A stretch of 14,919 nt of DNA, from positions 1 through 14,919 of the forward strand of contig JADGED010000041.1 of the NCBI GenBank assembly GCA_016744555.1, given 5' to 3'. This stretch comes from Desulfuromonadaceae bacterium. Lineage in GTDB: Bacteria; Desulfobacterota; Desulfuromonadia; Desulfuromonadales; Geopsychrobacteraceae. Below the pieces are notes generated by a model, which saw only the letters and a list, made by a program, of their open reading frames with translations, ran no database searches and had not been told where the DNA came from. This document shows positions 1 through 7,694 of the stretch, one piece after another (the first letter of the stretch is position 1; every line of letters starts with the position of its first letter). Both the position numbers and the translations under genes were made by a program.

Positions 1-3000
1 GCCTAGATACTTAGCACGGTCAAGGTCCACGCCGGCTGGCATGGTGGTTTGCCAGGAAATGGTAAAAGTGTCCTTGTCTATATCAATAAAATCATCGGCA
101 TAAATGCTTTCTTGTTGTGAAAAAATGGCGTGATTAAAGACTATTCCCACTTCAGAAAACAGGAGTCCTGCAGCTGTTGGTTTTTTGTCGTCGCCACCAA
201 GTTTTGCCTCGAGCCAGTTTTTCTTCCGTGCTTCACTCCGCTTATCAATTTTTCTTTTAATTTGTTGTTTAAGAACCGTTTCTAGCCTATCTTTCTCTCC
301 ACCGGTAATGTTGTCCCACTGTTCAGCACCTTGATTGATACGATCTGCATTTCCCGGTGACAGCGTCGCAACGTTGAAGGCGGTCATCCACGAACCGGTA
401 ATGGGTTTTTTAAACAGTACTGCTTTCATTATTTCTTTGGTATCGGCGTCGGTGAGGATAAATCCCTCTTTGGCGTAGCGTTCGGCTGCCTCAAACAGCA
501 TCGCACGATAATTGGAAATCTCCGCTTCCTCGAAAGATCTTTTACCCGTCATCGATGAAAAATATGCTTCCAGGGCTTTAAATTCAAGGCGAATTTCTGA
601 CCTGAATTTGATGTTGTCAGGGGTGACTTTTTCCTTAAATACGTAACCACGTTCAGCTTGCTCTTTGCCGAGCAAGTGGATTAGTTGATTTGCTGTGAGT
701 TTCTCATCGTAAGTGCGTCGGTACCAAGCGGTATAAAGTGAAATGTTACGGTACGTGTCTTTGTCGATGGCGGTATATCCCCACTCTTTGTGCTTGTCAA
801 AAACTAGCCACAGGTGGTTCCGTTTGGGATCAGTTGGTTCGGGCTTGGGATAAGCAAAAATAATTAAACCATTGTATTCAGCAAGTGGCATGCGGCTACG
901 ATAATATTTTGCGTCATCAAGTTTACGGTCGTGGTTAATCAGTTTGTCATATGCCGCTGGCGGGACCGCCATACGAACATCAAACCCCCCATCTTGGTAC
1001 CTTTTAGCTTGCATAGAATCGACCGCAGAGGCCCATACCGCAGCGTCAGAGAGTATTTTTGCATAGCTATTAAGGGTGTCTTTTAATACCGGAATAGGGA
1101 TGGCACTAATTACGGTTTCCATTGCTTTGCCGGCTAAGGTCAATGCTAGTACCGCATCTTCTGTTCCACTACCCATATCAGTTGTTGAAAGAATTTTCTT
1201 GTTTTGCTGGTATTTTTGGTAGACTGAAACAGCTTCAAATCCCCACTGTGCCCCTTTAGCTATCCACTCCCCACTTTTAAGCAAGAGTGCTTTTTGTTCC
1301 AAGGCAGGGATGGTCACTTGTTTGATTTTTTTCTGCTCCAGACCATATTTAGCTAACATTTCCTCCCCGTCTTTAAGGACTGCTTGTCCTGGAGTATTGT
1401 CAACAAAGTTTGCTAATAAACTGTGTGTTTTCGCCGTTACGACGCTTAAGTCAGTGTTTAATGTATAAGCGGTTACCAGACTGGAAGACGTCTTTTTGGA
1501 TATTTTCTTTAAGAGACCTTGGATCTCGCTTGCCAACTCTGCAGCTTTGGTAGGATCGCCCTTTAGCAAGCCATTTAATTGTTCCCGTTTTTTGATTACT
1601 TCACCAATCATTCCAACGGATTTTTCTACAGCTTCGACCCCAGTTGCAGCGGTTTTCCTTATGGCTAAAATTTGGTCGAAGTTTTCCTTTTTTCCCGGTC
1701 CGGTATATTTAGTTTCGTAAAATATTTGGAATGGCGCAGTAAGCTTTTTTGTAGTTGTTATAAGCCATTTAGTTTCGTTGCAAGTTTTCTTCAGCGCATC
1801 AATGTAATCATCAATTGCATTTATTGAAGGGGTAGAACTGGGGCTAATGTTGTATTCTTTATCGTTATTTCCCTTGTTGGGACGGTCAAGGTCTTTAGAA
1901 AGAGAGGCAATATAGTCTTCGGTTACCTCTAGCTTGTGCGCAAGTTCCTCAATTTCATAGGGGGAGACGTAGATTAGTTCTGCGGCGGTTTTTGCCTTTT
2001 TATTCTGCTTTTCTTGATTCATTAAGTAGCGAATTTGCAAGCGGTAGAGGGTTGCCCGTACCGATTCTTCAGCTAGATCTAGCATGATCTTGCGTTTTTT
2101 ATCGTCACTAAACGGGCTTTTAGTGAAATCTGGGAGTTCATCTGTTACACCGTTTAGTCTCCCGCTTAGGGTGACAGTTACCGGCGCACCGGCAGTTGGT
2201 TTTAGCGGAGATATCGAAGTGTTTGTAATCTCAATGGTAGCAACAGGTGGCGGAGCAATTGGCCCAAACTCCATCCCTTCGTTTTGTTTTTGATCGGTGG
2301 TTGAAAGAGTTTGACCTTCTGTTTCAGTTTCATCTTTCCCATGTCTATACTGTTTAAGAAACGCAAGAGTTTTACTGCGAGGAGAGTCTTTTGTATCAGT
2401 CGAGTTGCTGGGCGCATACCATTGGGGATAGTTGTTTAGGTAGCGCTTTTTATCGACGGTGGTAAGGTCGTAAACTATAGCGTCTAAAATAGCAGTTGTT
2501 TCGGTGGTAAGTTTATTATGTTCTCGAAGCTCAAGTAGTGCGTAGCCGGTTTCTAGTAACAGCTCATGGGCCGAGCTACATGCGAGCCCTGACAGCCCTA
2601 ATGCTTTTTTGTCAAACTTAGAAGTTGCTTGGGGAGAACGCCACACCTTGTTCTTTATAGCCTCACGAGTAAATTTATTAATATCGCCAGCGTAATTTTT
2701 TAGAATTTCAGTTGTTTCGTCTTTAGGTTTAATCTCCTGGGGGAGACGGGCAAGGTTTTTCTCGGCCCGCTGCAGCATCCACATGTCTCTTTTTAAGTAT
2801 TTAATAACCTGAAGAACACTTTTTACCGGTTCTTGCCCCTTCTTATTGATGGCATGGGCGATAAAGTAGTCCATGTCGCAAGCACCACCGAACAGATGGA
2901 TCAGGGTAAACGGCCCCATTTTGTGGCCATTTTGTTTTGCATAGGCAGAAAAAGCCGCAGCTGACTTTTTGTTGCTTAAAGTTATTACTGCGCCATTTTC

Positions 3001-3714
3001 GTACAAATGGTCCATGCCATAGAGGGCTTTCCCCCCCTTGGTTATGTATTTTTCTGCATGTGCTGATGAGTTGGAAAGATCCATCAACTGCTTCCAGAAC
3101 ATGCGCCCTTTGGGTCCAGATGTGAGGTTTTTGATTTGTTCATCGGTAATGAAATTGATTTCTAATTCATCCATCTCTTTAGGGGTGAGATGGACGCCGT
3201 TTTTCCCGGCAGCAAAAATAAGGGATAGAGCGTTTTGGTACTTTCTTGCTCCTGGTCCCATGAGGACAAAGTCGAGATCACTTAGCCCTTCCATGTAGCA
3301 GCCTTGCAGCTTTAGCTGCACAATTGCATCCTGATTGTCGGCGGGGTAGTCGTTTACAATTTTGCCAGGACGTTTAGCAACCCAGTTGCCGGTACTGCCG
3401 ATGCCGGCAATAAGAACATTGCCTTCTGCGGCCTGGATAGCATCGGTAAGAACCAACCGTTTCATTTTGCTTAGCGTGACACGGTCCTTAGCGTCAACGG
3501 AAGACTTATTCTCTATCGGGGCGTACAAGTCCAGCCCTTGATAGGATAAGTTCAATTGTGTTTTTGCCACAGTACTAAGGTTAAAGCGCTTGATTGTGTC
3601 GGCAAGATTGGCCGGGGTACGGCAGAAGCCGGAGGATGGAGCTATAAAAAGGGCGAAAAATACAATGAATAAAATGTATTTTAACGATAATGGTAACTGT
3701 GTTTTATATTTCAT
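1..3714 (-). CDS. Large exported protein of unknown function with nucleotidyltransferase-like N-terminal motif (3' end outside window)
   Basis: I translated this strand by hand: the frame is open for all 1238 codons from the ATG at 3714 to the window edge, so the C-terminus is missing. Residues 1-31 form a Sec signal peptide (basic MKYK, hydrophobic core about 11-25, then APSSGFC), so the protein should be exported; there is no proper lipobox. At residues 104-111 there is GIGSTGNW, at 145-149 SDLDF (D146, D148) and at 183-188 ELEINF (E185). Order and character match the G-S / D-x-D / third acid pattern of polymerase-beta-type nucleotidyltransferases, but with about 33 residues inserted between the GS and DxD elements. 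About residues 455-490 are a polar, proline-containing linker, followed by a beta-rich stretch and then long Lys/Glu-rich helical regions. No close family is recognised, and the enzymatic reading is an inference. Export of such a fold would be unusual. The start has no Shine-Dalgarno sequence. Confidence 0.85.
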   Translation of the reverse strand, partial: MKYKTQLPLSLKYILFIVFFALFIAPSSGFCRTPANLADTIKRFNLSTVAKTQLNLSYQGLDLYAPIENKSSVDAKDRVTLSKMKRLVLTDAIQAAEGNVLIAGIGSTGNWVAKRPGKIVNDYPADNQDAIVQLKLQGCYMEGLSDLDFVLMGPGARKYQNALSLIFAAGKNGVHLTPKEMDELEINFITDEQIKNLTSGPKGRMFWKQLMDLSNSSAHAEKYITKGGKALYGMDHLYENGAVITLSNKKSAAAFSAYAKQNGHKMGPFTLIHLFGGACDMDYFIAHAINKKGQEPVKSVLQVIKYLKRDMWMLQRAEKNLARLPQEIKPKDETTEILKNYAGDINKFTREAIKNKVWRSPQATSKFDKKALGLSGLACSSAHELLLETGYALLELREHNKLTTETTAILDAIVYDLTTVDKKRYLNNYPQWYAPSNSTDTKDSPRSKTLAFLKQYRHGKDETETEGQTLSTTDQKQNEGMEFGPIAPPPVATIEITNTSISPLKPTAGAPVTVTLSGRLNGVTDELPDFTKSPFSDDKKRKIMLDLAEESVRATLYRLQIRYLMNQEKQNKKAKTAAELIYVSPYEIEELAHKLEVTEDYIASLSKDLDRPNKGNNDKEYNISPSSTPSINAIDDYIDALKKTCNETKWLITTTKKLTAPFQIFYETKYTGPGKKENFDQILAIRKTAATGVEAVEKSVGMIGEVIKKREQLNGLLKGDPTKAAELASEIQGLLKKISKKTSSSLVTAYTLNTDLSVVTAKTHSLLANFVDNTPGQAVLKDGEEMLAKYGLEQKKIKQVTIPALEQKALLLKSGEWIAKGAQWGFEAVSVYQKYQQNKKILSTTDMGSGTEDAVLALTLAGKAMETVISAIPIPVLKDTLNSYAKILSDAAVWASAVDSMQAKRYQDGGFDVRMAVPPAAYDKLINHDRKLDDAKYYRSRMPLAEYNGLIIFAYPKPEPTDPKRNHLWLVFDKHKEWGYTAIDKDTYRNISLYTAWYRRTYDEKLTANQLIHLLGKEQAERGYVFKEKVTPDNIKFRSEIRLEFKALEAYFSSMTGKRSFEEAEISNYRAMLFEAAERYAKEGFILTDADTKEIMKAVLFKKPITGSWMTAFNVATLSPGNADRINQGAEQWDNITGGEKDRLETVLKQQIKRKIDKRSEARKKNWLEAKLGGDDKKPTAAGLLFSEVGIVFNHAIFSQQESIYADDFIDIDKDTFTISWQTTMPAGVDLDRAKYLG

Positions 3715-3720
3715 TTTGCG

Positions 3721-3750
3721 ATTTTACGGTAATGCTATTTTCTTTGTCAA
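3721..3750 (-). promoter_or_regulatory. Sigma70-type promoter of the large exported protein
   Basis: On the minus strand, a perfect TTGACA (3750-3745) is followed after 18 bases by TAAAAT (3726-3721). Transcription would begin around 3714-3715, which is the A of the assigned ATG. The 160-base gap shared with the divergent ankyrin gene also contains a 12-base palindrome, GTTTAATTAAAC (3757-3768), just upstream of the -35 box, a possible operator. No convincing promoter for the plus-strand gene was found in the gap. Confidence 0.6.
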
Positions 3751-3862
3751 TTTGAAGTTTAATTAAACCTAAGCTTTATGTTTGATTCGATAGTATTTTT
3801 GCAGTAATTGCATTATCTTCAGGGCTAGGATTTATCTTATGTACCGATCATGATTGATATGA

Positions 3863-3870
3863 AAGGGGAG
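3863..3870 (+). promoter_or_regulatory. Ribosome binding site fixing the TTG start at 3875
   Basis: AAGGGGAG lies 4 bases before TTG at 3875. The nearby ATG codons at 3850 and 3859 are in another frame, so this strong site decides the TTG start. Confidence 0.65.
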
Positions 3871-3874
3871 GCTA

Positions 3875-4681
3875 TTGCTAAAATTTATCAAAATTTTTGG
3901 TTTTTTATACTTAATGTTTAATTTTGTATTATTTGCTGCGATTCTCACGTTGGTCATTTACGCATCTAGCAAGCATGAGCAATTAGCTCCTGGCTGGGCT
4001 TTGCTTTTGTTTCCAATAATCGGCATGCTATCAGGTCATTGGCTGCGGAAAGGTAAGTATGGCTGGGCGAGAATTTCAGTCATGGTTGTTAGCTTTATTG
4101 GTTTTGTTGTTTTTCTGTTTAATTTTTTTATTGCCGGACCACAGTTAGATAAATTGAAAGCGGCAAAGTTTGCTAAAGCACAGGAAAAACCTGTAGTCAC
4201 AATAGATAAAAAAACTGAGCGTTTGTTTTTAGGCGTTTATGCTGGTGATTTAAAAATAGTAGAGGAGCAGCTAGCTCTTGGGGTGGATGTAAATGCCATC
4301 AATGAAACCAAACAAACGCCATTGCATGTGACACAAAATGCTACTATCGCTAAATTACTAATCGATAAGGGGGCAGACATTAACATTTTGGATGATCTTG
4401 GTTCTTCTCCAATTTTTAATAAAGAAGTCGAGATAGCGGCAATGTTACTAGATGCTGGTGTTGACATAAATGCGGTAAATGAAAACGGCAATACCTTGTT
4501 GATTCGCTATACCTATGCGGGCTATCTGGATGGAATAAAGTTTTTGCTAGCCAGGGGAGCAAGTGCAGGTGTCTGTAATAAAGACAATAATAATGCCATG
4601 GATATTGCGGCCCATTTTCATCCCAACAGTGCAACGATGGAATATCTGCAAACTTTAAAGATACCAAAATGTCTGCAATAG
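3875..4681 (+). CDS. Ankyrin-repeat membrane protein
   Basis: This 268-residue protein has three hydrophobic segments (about 5-30, 39-55 and 66-88) and then a soluble tail. The tail carries ankyrin-type repeats from about residue 112 to the end. Typical pieces are GDLKIVEEQLALGVDVNA, TPLH, AKLLIDKGADINI, AAMLLDAGVDINA and IKFLLARGAS, i.e. three to four repeats with the usual G-A/V-D/N turns. Ankyrin repeats bind protein partners; here they would be tethered to the inner membrane, and the partner is unknown. The start is TTG, supported by a strong AAGGGGAG site; no ATG lies in frame nearby. The next gene begins 19 bases after the stop, so it probably heads a plus-strand transcription unit running to 7660. 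The ankyrin assignment is firm, the cellular role is not. Confidence 0.85.
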   Translation: MLKFIKIFGFLYLMFNFVLFAAILTLVIYASSKHEQLAPGWALLLFPIIGMLSGHWLRKGKYGWARISVMVVSFIGFVVFLFNFFIAGPQLDKLKAAKFAKAQEKPVVTIDKKTERLFLGVYAGDLKIVEEQLALGVDVNAINETKQTPLHVTQNATIAKLLIDKGADINILDDLGSSPIFNKEVEIAAMLLDAGVDINAVNENGNTLLIRYTYAGYLDGIKFLLARGASAGVCNKDNNNAMDIAAHFHPNSATMEYLQTLKIPKCLQ

Positions 4682-4700
4682 AATTTAGTTTGGAACAGTT

Positions 4701-5174
4701 ATGAAGCTTTTTTTAAAGATAACCTTGGCTGTGTTTGTTAGTGCTATTATTGCAATTGTAGTTATCGGTTATAAGCAATATTCTGTCCCGTCATCGGCGG
4801 AAATGGTAGCTTTTTTTGTCTCTAATCGTGATGGGTTTGAGCAAAAAAACCGAGAGATACTGTCAGCATTAGATCAGCAGGAGCAAATTGATACTGGCGC
4901 CGATTCGCAACTTGGTTATCGATGGGTAGAGATTGAACCACTAGACTCATTGGCAAGTAACAACGAACCCATTGTTGTTCGCTATTACACTCACGTTAGC
5001 GGGATTGGAGTCGGGAGCTTTGGCACCGGGATCGCCCATATAGAGGCGGGCTATGAAGTTGAAACTTTTGCTAGCCTTGAGGCGGTGATAGCAGCGGCAA
5101 AAGGTGTGTCTGGTTTCGTTGGTTACAGTAAAATTTCTGCTAATTGGTATAGTTTTTTTTGGAATTCTAATTAG
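4701..5174 (+). CDS. Small membrane-anchored or exported protein, unknown function
   Basis: This 157-residue protein has an N-terminal hydrophobic segment (about residues 4-23) that could be an uncleaved anchor or a signal peptide. The rest is soluble, with a glycine-rich central stretch (HVSGIGVGSFGTGIAHIEAGYE, about 96-117; quoted here in two parts as HVSGIGVGSFG and TGIAHIEAGYE) that looks like packed beta strands. It has no cysteine and no recognisable catalytic motif. It lies 19 bases after the ankyrin gene and 63 bases before the next gene of similar size and architecture. Together they look like envelope-facing accessory proteins. The ribosome binding site is weak (GGAA at 4692-4695), which suggests translation coupled to the gene before it. 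I do not recognise a family. Confidence 0.75.
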   Translation: MKLFLKITLAVFVSAIIAIVVIGYKQYSVPSSAEMVAFFVSNRDGFEQKNREILSALDQQEQIDTGADSQLGYRWVEIEPLDSLASNNEPIVVRYYTHVSGIGVGSFGTGIAHIEAGYEVETFASLEAVIAAAKGVSGFVGYSKISANWYSFFWNSN

Positions 5175-5237
5175 CTCTTAACTTAGATTGTTAATGATTT
5201 ATCCACTCGTGTAAATTTATTTAGATAAGGTTGAAAC

Positions 5238-5687
5238 GTGAAAAAACTGTTTGCTTACATTGGTTTTGTTTTTATCGTTGGGTTTTCCTCCTATTTTGGC
5301 TATGGCTATGTTCAGGCTAATAAATATGCTGATACTGCTATCCCTTATATGGAGAAGGTACTGCCGCAACTTTCAACTTGGGATGCTGCTATTGCTAGAC
5401 AGTTTATGGCACCAGAGGTGGCGCAGACGGTTACCGAAGAAAACTTGCAGAAGCTGATGTTGGCTCTATCGAAACTTGGCAGCCTAAATAGCATCACTGA
5501 ATTTTCATTTAAGAATAGTGTTGGGATTGACGACGGCCTACTAAGTGGCGGTACGGTAATAACCTATGACGTTGAGTCTGAATATTCAACTGGAGCAGCA
5601 GTGGTAACCTTACGTTTGCTGGAACGAAGTGGCGCATATGAATTGTATCATTTTAATTTTCAGTCTGCAGCGTTAGGACCTAGGTAG
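5238..5687 (+). CDS. Small exported or membrane-anchored protein, NTF2-like fold suspected
   Basis: This 149-residue protein starts with GTG at 5238, preceded by AAGG (5227-5230) at 7 bases. Residues 4-24 are hydrophobic and form a signal or anchor. The remainder begins with helices (residues 30-80, including FMAPEVAQTVTEENLQKLM) and ends in strands (VITYDVESEY, VVTLRLLERS, YELYHFNFQSA). That order resembles small extracytoplasmic NTF2-like domains, where a hydrophobic pocket binds a ligand; the family link is an inference from shape only. It ends 4 bases before the selenocysteine rhodanese gene, so the two are surely co-transcribed. The 63-base gap upstream could hold a weak promoter (TTGTTA 5188, TAAATT 5212, spacer 18), which I would not rely on. 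Confidence 0.75.
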   Translation: MKKLFAYIGFVFIVGFSSYFGYGYVQANKYADTAIPYMEKVLPQLSTWDAAIARQFMAPEVAQTVTEENLQKLMLALSKLGSLNSITEFSFKNSVGIDDGLLSGGTVITYDVESEYSTGAAVVTLRLLERSGAYELYHFNFQSAALGPR

Positions 5688-5691
5688 GGTA

Positions 5692-6066
5692 ATGTCAGTT
5701 AGTAGATTTAGTAATATTGATAATGTTGAACTGGAGCAATTGCTAGCTACAGGTGCTGCTATTGTCGATGTCCGTCGCCAAGAAGAGTGGGAGCAGGTTG
5801 GTATCGTTGCCGGCAGTGAGTTGTTGACTTTTTTCACTGCCGACGGCAGGAGCAACCCTGAGCAATGGTTGCGGCAATTGGATGAATTGGTTCCAGTGGA
5901 GCAGCCACTTATATTGATATGACGAACCGGAGTGCGAACCCGTGCGGTTTGCGCCTATTTGTTGGAAATGACCTCCAGACCAAGGATTTGCAATGTTACC
6001 GACGGTATCTTCGGTTGGATTGCGGGCGATTATCCCGTGGTAAAAGTTGCTAGTAATGACGGCTAA
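5692..6066 (+). CDS. Selenocysteine-containing single-domain rhodanese (sulfurtransferase family), TGA at 5920-5922 read as Sec
   Basis: Residues 1-76 are a typical rhodanese front half: AAIVDVRRQEEWEQVGIVAGS, written here as AAIVDVRRQEEW plus EQVGIVAGS, then PLILI, the strand that leads into the active-site loop. Codon 77 is TGA. The same frame then continues RTGVRTRAV, which is the rest of the family loop C-R-x-G-x-R, and NVTDGIFGWIAGDYPV, the usual rhodanese C-terminal strand-helix ending. It stops at TAA 6064-6066. The total of 124 residues is a normal single-domain length. The TGA therefore replaces exactly the catalytic cysteine, and a SECIS-like hairpin follows. Rhodaneses pass sulfane sulfur through a persulfide on this residue; Sec would give a more nucleophilic or redox-active site. 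It lies 4 bases after the previous gene and overlaps the radical SAM start by 11 bases. Ordinary gene callers would end it at 5922. The alternatives are a recent nonsense mutation or a base error in a TGT/TGC codon. Confidence 0.85.
5930..5955 (+). promoter_or_regulatory. Bacterial SECIS element downstream of the in-frame TGA
   Basis: GTGCGAACC (5932-5940) pairs with GGTTTGCGC (5946-5954) over 9 base pairs, two of them G-U. The loop is CGTGC (5941-5945). G5930 and C5955 can add a pair with A5931 bulged. Eighteen bases separate the TGA from the apical loop, and a G sits at the second loop position. Both features fit the known geometry for SelB-dependent Sec insertion. A competing fold pairs 5923-5929 with 5945-5951 but leaves a large loop. 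Confidence 0.75.
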
Positions 6067-7660
6067 GCTCGATGTCCTGCTGCTTCACCCACCGGCAACC
6101 ATCCCTTCTGAACCCCCTCTATCTTTGGCAATTCTTGCGACTGCTCTTAAAAAATCTGCCGCCACGATTGCCGTGGTGGATGCCAATCTTGAGGCTTATA
6201 ATTATCTGCTAGATAAAGATCGGCTGGTGTCGCTAGCTGGAGACACCCCAGTAACCGCTGTGCGACGAGCCCTTAATCATCGGCAGCAGTCAATTGATTT
6301 GTTGCGTTCTCCAGCGGCGCAGAAATCATTCCCCCGCTATAGCACCGCAGTGCGTTATTTGAATCTGTTGCTGGGTTTATGGGCAGACAAAGGTGGTGAA
6401 CGGTTAACTTTTAGTGATTACACCCATAACGACTACTCGGTTTTTAATCCAGATGATTTAAATTTGTTTAGTAGTGGGGCAGCAACAACATTATTTCAAT
6501 CATACTTTGCCGAAAGTTTGTTGCCGCAGATTGTAGCGTTACAGCCACGACGGGTGGCAATTTCAATAAATTATTTGCATCAAGTCTTTCCAGCGTTTTC
6601 TCTTGCCGGAATGTTGCGGCGGCAGTTCACGGAAATAGAATTAATTGCTGGAGGCGGGTTAATTACTTCGTGGCAAGAGCCATTGCGGCAATCTAATCTA
6701 AAATTATCACCCTTTGATCGTCTTGTTTTTGGCCCAGGTGAAGCGTCACTAGTTGCTCTAAACGCTGGTAAGGCTAAAGACGATTATTATTTGTCCGATG
6801 TGTCCTCTATTGGCTATACCCCCGATTATAGCGGCGTCGATTTTCAGCAATATTTTAGTCCGGAAGGGATTTTGCCGTTAAGTGCTTCGCGTGGATGCTA
6901 TTGGCAGAAATGTTTATTTTGTCCCGAAGCAACTGCTCCAGTACATCCCTATGGCAGTATGGTGCCCAGTGAACTCACCGATATCATGCTGCAGTTAGCG
7001 CAGCAATATCGGGTGAAAACATTTCATTTAACTGATAATGCGATTCCAGTAAATATTTTACGGCAAATAGCGTTGCGACGAGCAGAGTTAAACACGCTGT
7101 CATGGTTTGGTTTTGTTCGCTTTGAAGCGGCGTTGGAATCATTTGAGCTGGTTGAGCAATTGGCTGTATCAGGGTGTAAATTATTGCAGCTAGGTTTAGA
7201 AAGTGGTTCGCAGGCAGTTTTAGATCGCTTAGGTAAAGGGCTCAAATTAGCCACAGCAGAAAAAATTCTAGATAATCTGCATCGAGCTGGGATAACCAGT
7301 TATGTTTATATTATGCTCGGCACCCCAGGGGAGACCGAAGCCGATGCAGAGATGACATTGGAGTTTTTGGAACGCTATGCGGAGAAAATTGGGTTTTTAA
7401 ATATTTCGATAATGAATCTGCCTCGCGGGTCTGGGTTGTTGGATAATCCAGAAGTATACGGGATTGATAGCTCTCACCTTCGAGACGAAGATAGTCCGTT
7501 GGGGTTATATCATGAATTTAAATCGGCAACGGGTTGGGATCGAGCAGCAGCACGGCGGTTTTTGAATCAACGGTTGCTGGGTTCTCCAGCGATTAAAGAG
7601 ATAGTTAAACGTGATCCGCCGGTGTTTAGTTCGAACCACGCAGTTTTTTTTGGTTATTGA
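6056..7660 (+). CDS. B12-binding-type radical SAM protein, substrate unknown
   Basis: This 534-residue protein has an N-terminal alpha/beta region (about 1-240) starting KLDVLLLHPPA, like cobalamin-binding radical SAM enzymes of the BchE type. The usual DxHxxG cobalamin-ligand motif is not seen. The radical SAM core begins around 270. SASRGCYWQKCLFC places cysteines at 281, 286 and 289 (CX4CX2C) for the 4Fe-4S cluster that cleaves S-adenosylmethionine. Further core strands are LTDNAIP, GFVRFEAAL, LQLGLESGS (about 368-376) and YIMLGTPGET. The ATG at 6056 lies inside the end of the selenocysteine rhodanese gene (11-base overlap), which implies translational coupling. An in-frame TTG at 6047 is an alternative start; neither has a clear ribosome binding site. 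The reaction and target cannot be told. Pairing with a sulfur/selenium-transfer enzyme hints at redox or sulfur chemistry, but this is an inference. Confidence 0.88.
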   Translation: MTAKLDVLLLHPPATIPSEPPLSLAILATALKKSAATIAVVDANLEAYNYLLDKDRLVSLAGDTPVTAVRRALNHRQQSIDLLRSPAAQKSFPRYSTAVRYLNLLLGLWADKGGERLTFSDYTHNDYSVFNPDDLNLFSSGAATTLFQSYFAESLLPQIVALQPRRVAISINYLHQVFPAFSLAGMLRRQFTEIELIAGGGLITSWQEPLRQSNLKLSPFDRLVFGPGEASLVALNAGKAKDDYYLSDVSSIGYTPDYSGVDFQQYFSPEGILPLSASRGCYWQKCLFCPEATAPVHPYGSMVPSELTDIMLQLAQQYRVKTFHLTDNAIPVNILRQIALRRAELNTLSWFGFVRFEAALESFELVEQLAVSGCKLLQLGLESGSQAVLDRLGKGLKLATAEKILDNLHRAGITSYVYIMLGTPGETEADAEMTLEFLERYAEKIGFLNISIMNLPRGSGLLDNPEVYGIDSSHLRDEDSPLGLYHEFKSATGWDRAAARRFLNQRLLGSPAIKEIVKRDPPVFSSNHAVFFGY

Positions 7661-7694
7661 TATTGTATAAAATTAGAGATATGTAATTTATCTA

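Noticed and set aside
1496..3298. Several plus-strand open frames (1496-1720, 2084-2293, 2937-3125, 3038-3298) and the minus-strand frame 2202-2417
   Set aside because: All lie inside the continuous 1238-codon minus-strand frame and give low-complexity or implausible translations; they are shadows.
5692..5922. A complete 76-residue protein ending at TGA 5922
   Set aside because: It would stop at the rhodanese active-site loop with half the fold missing, while the same frame continues with the missing half.
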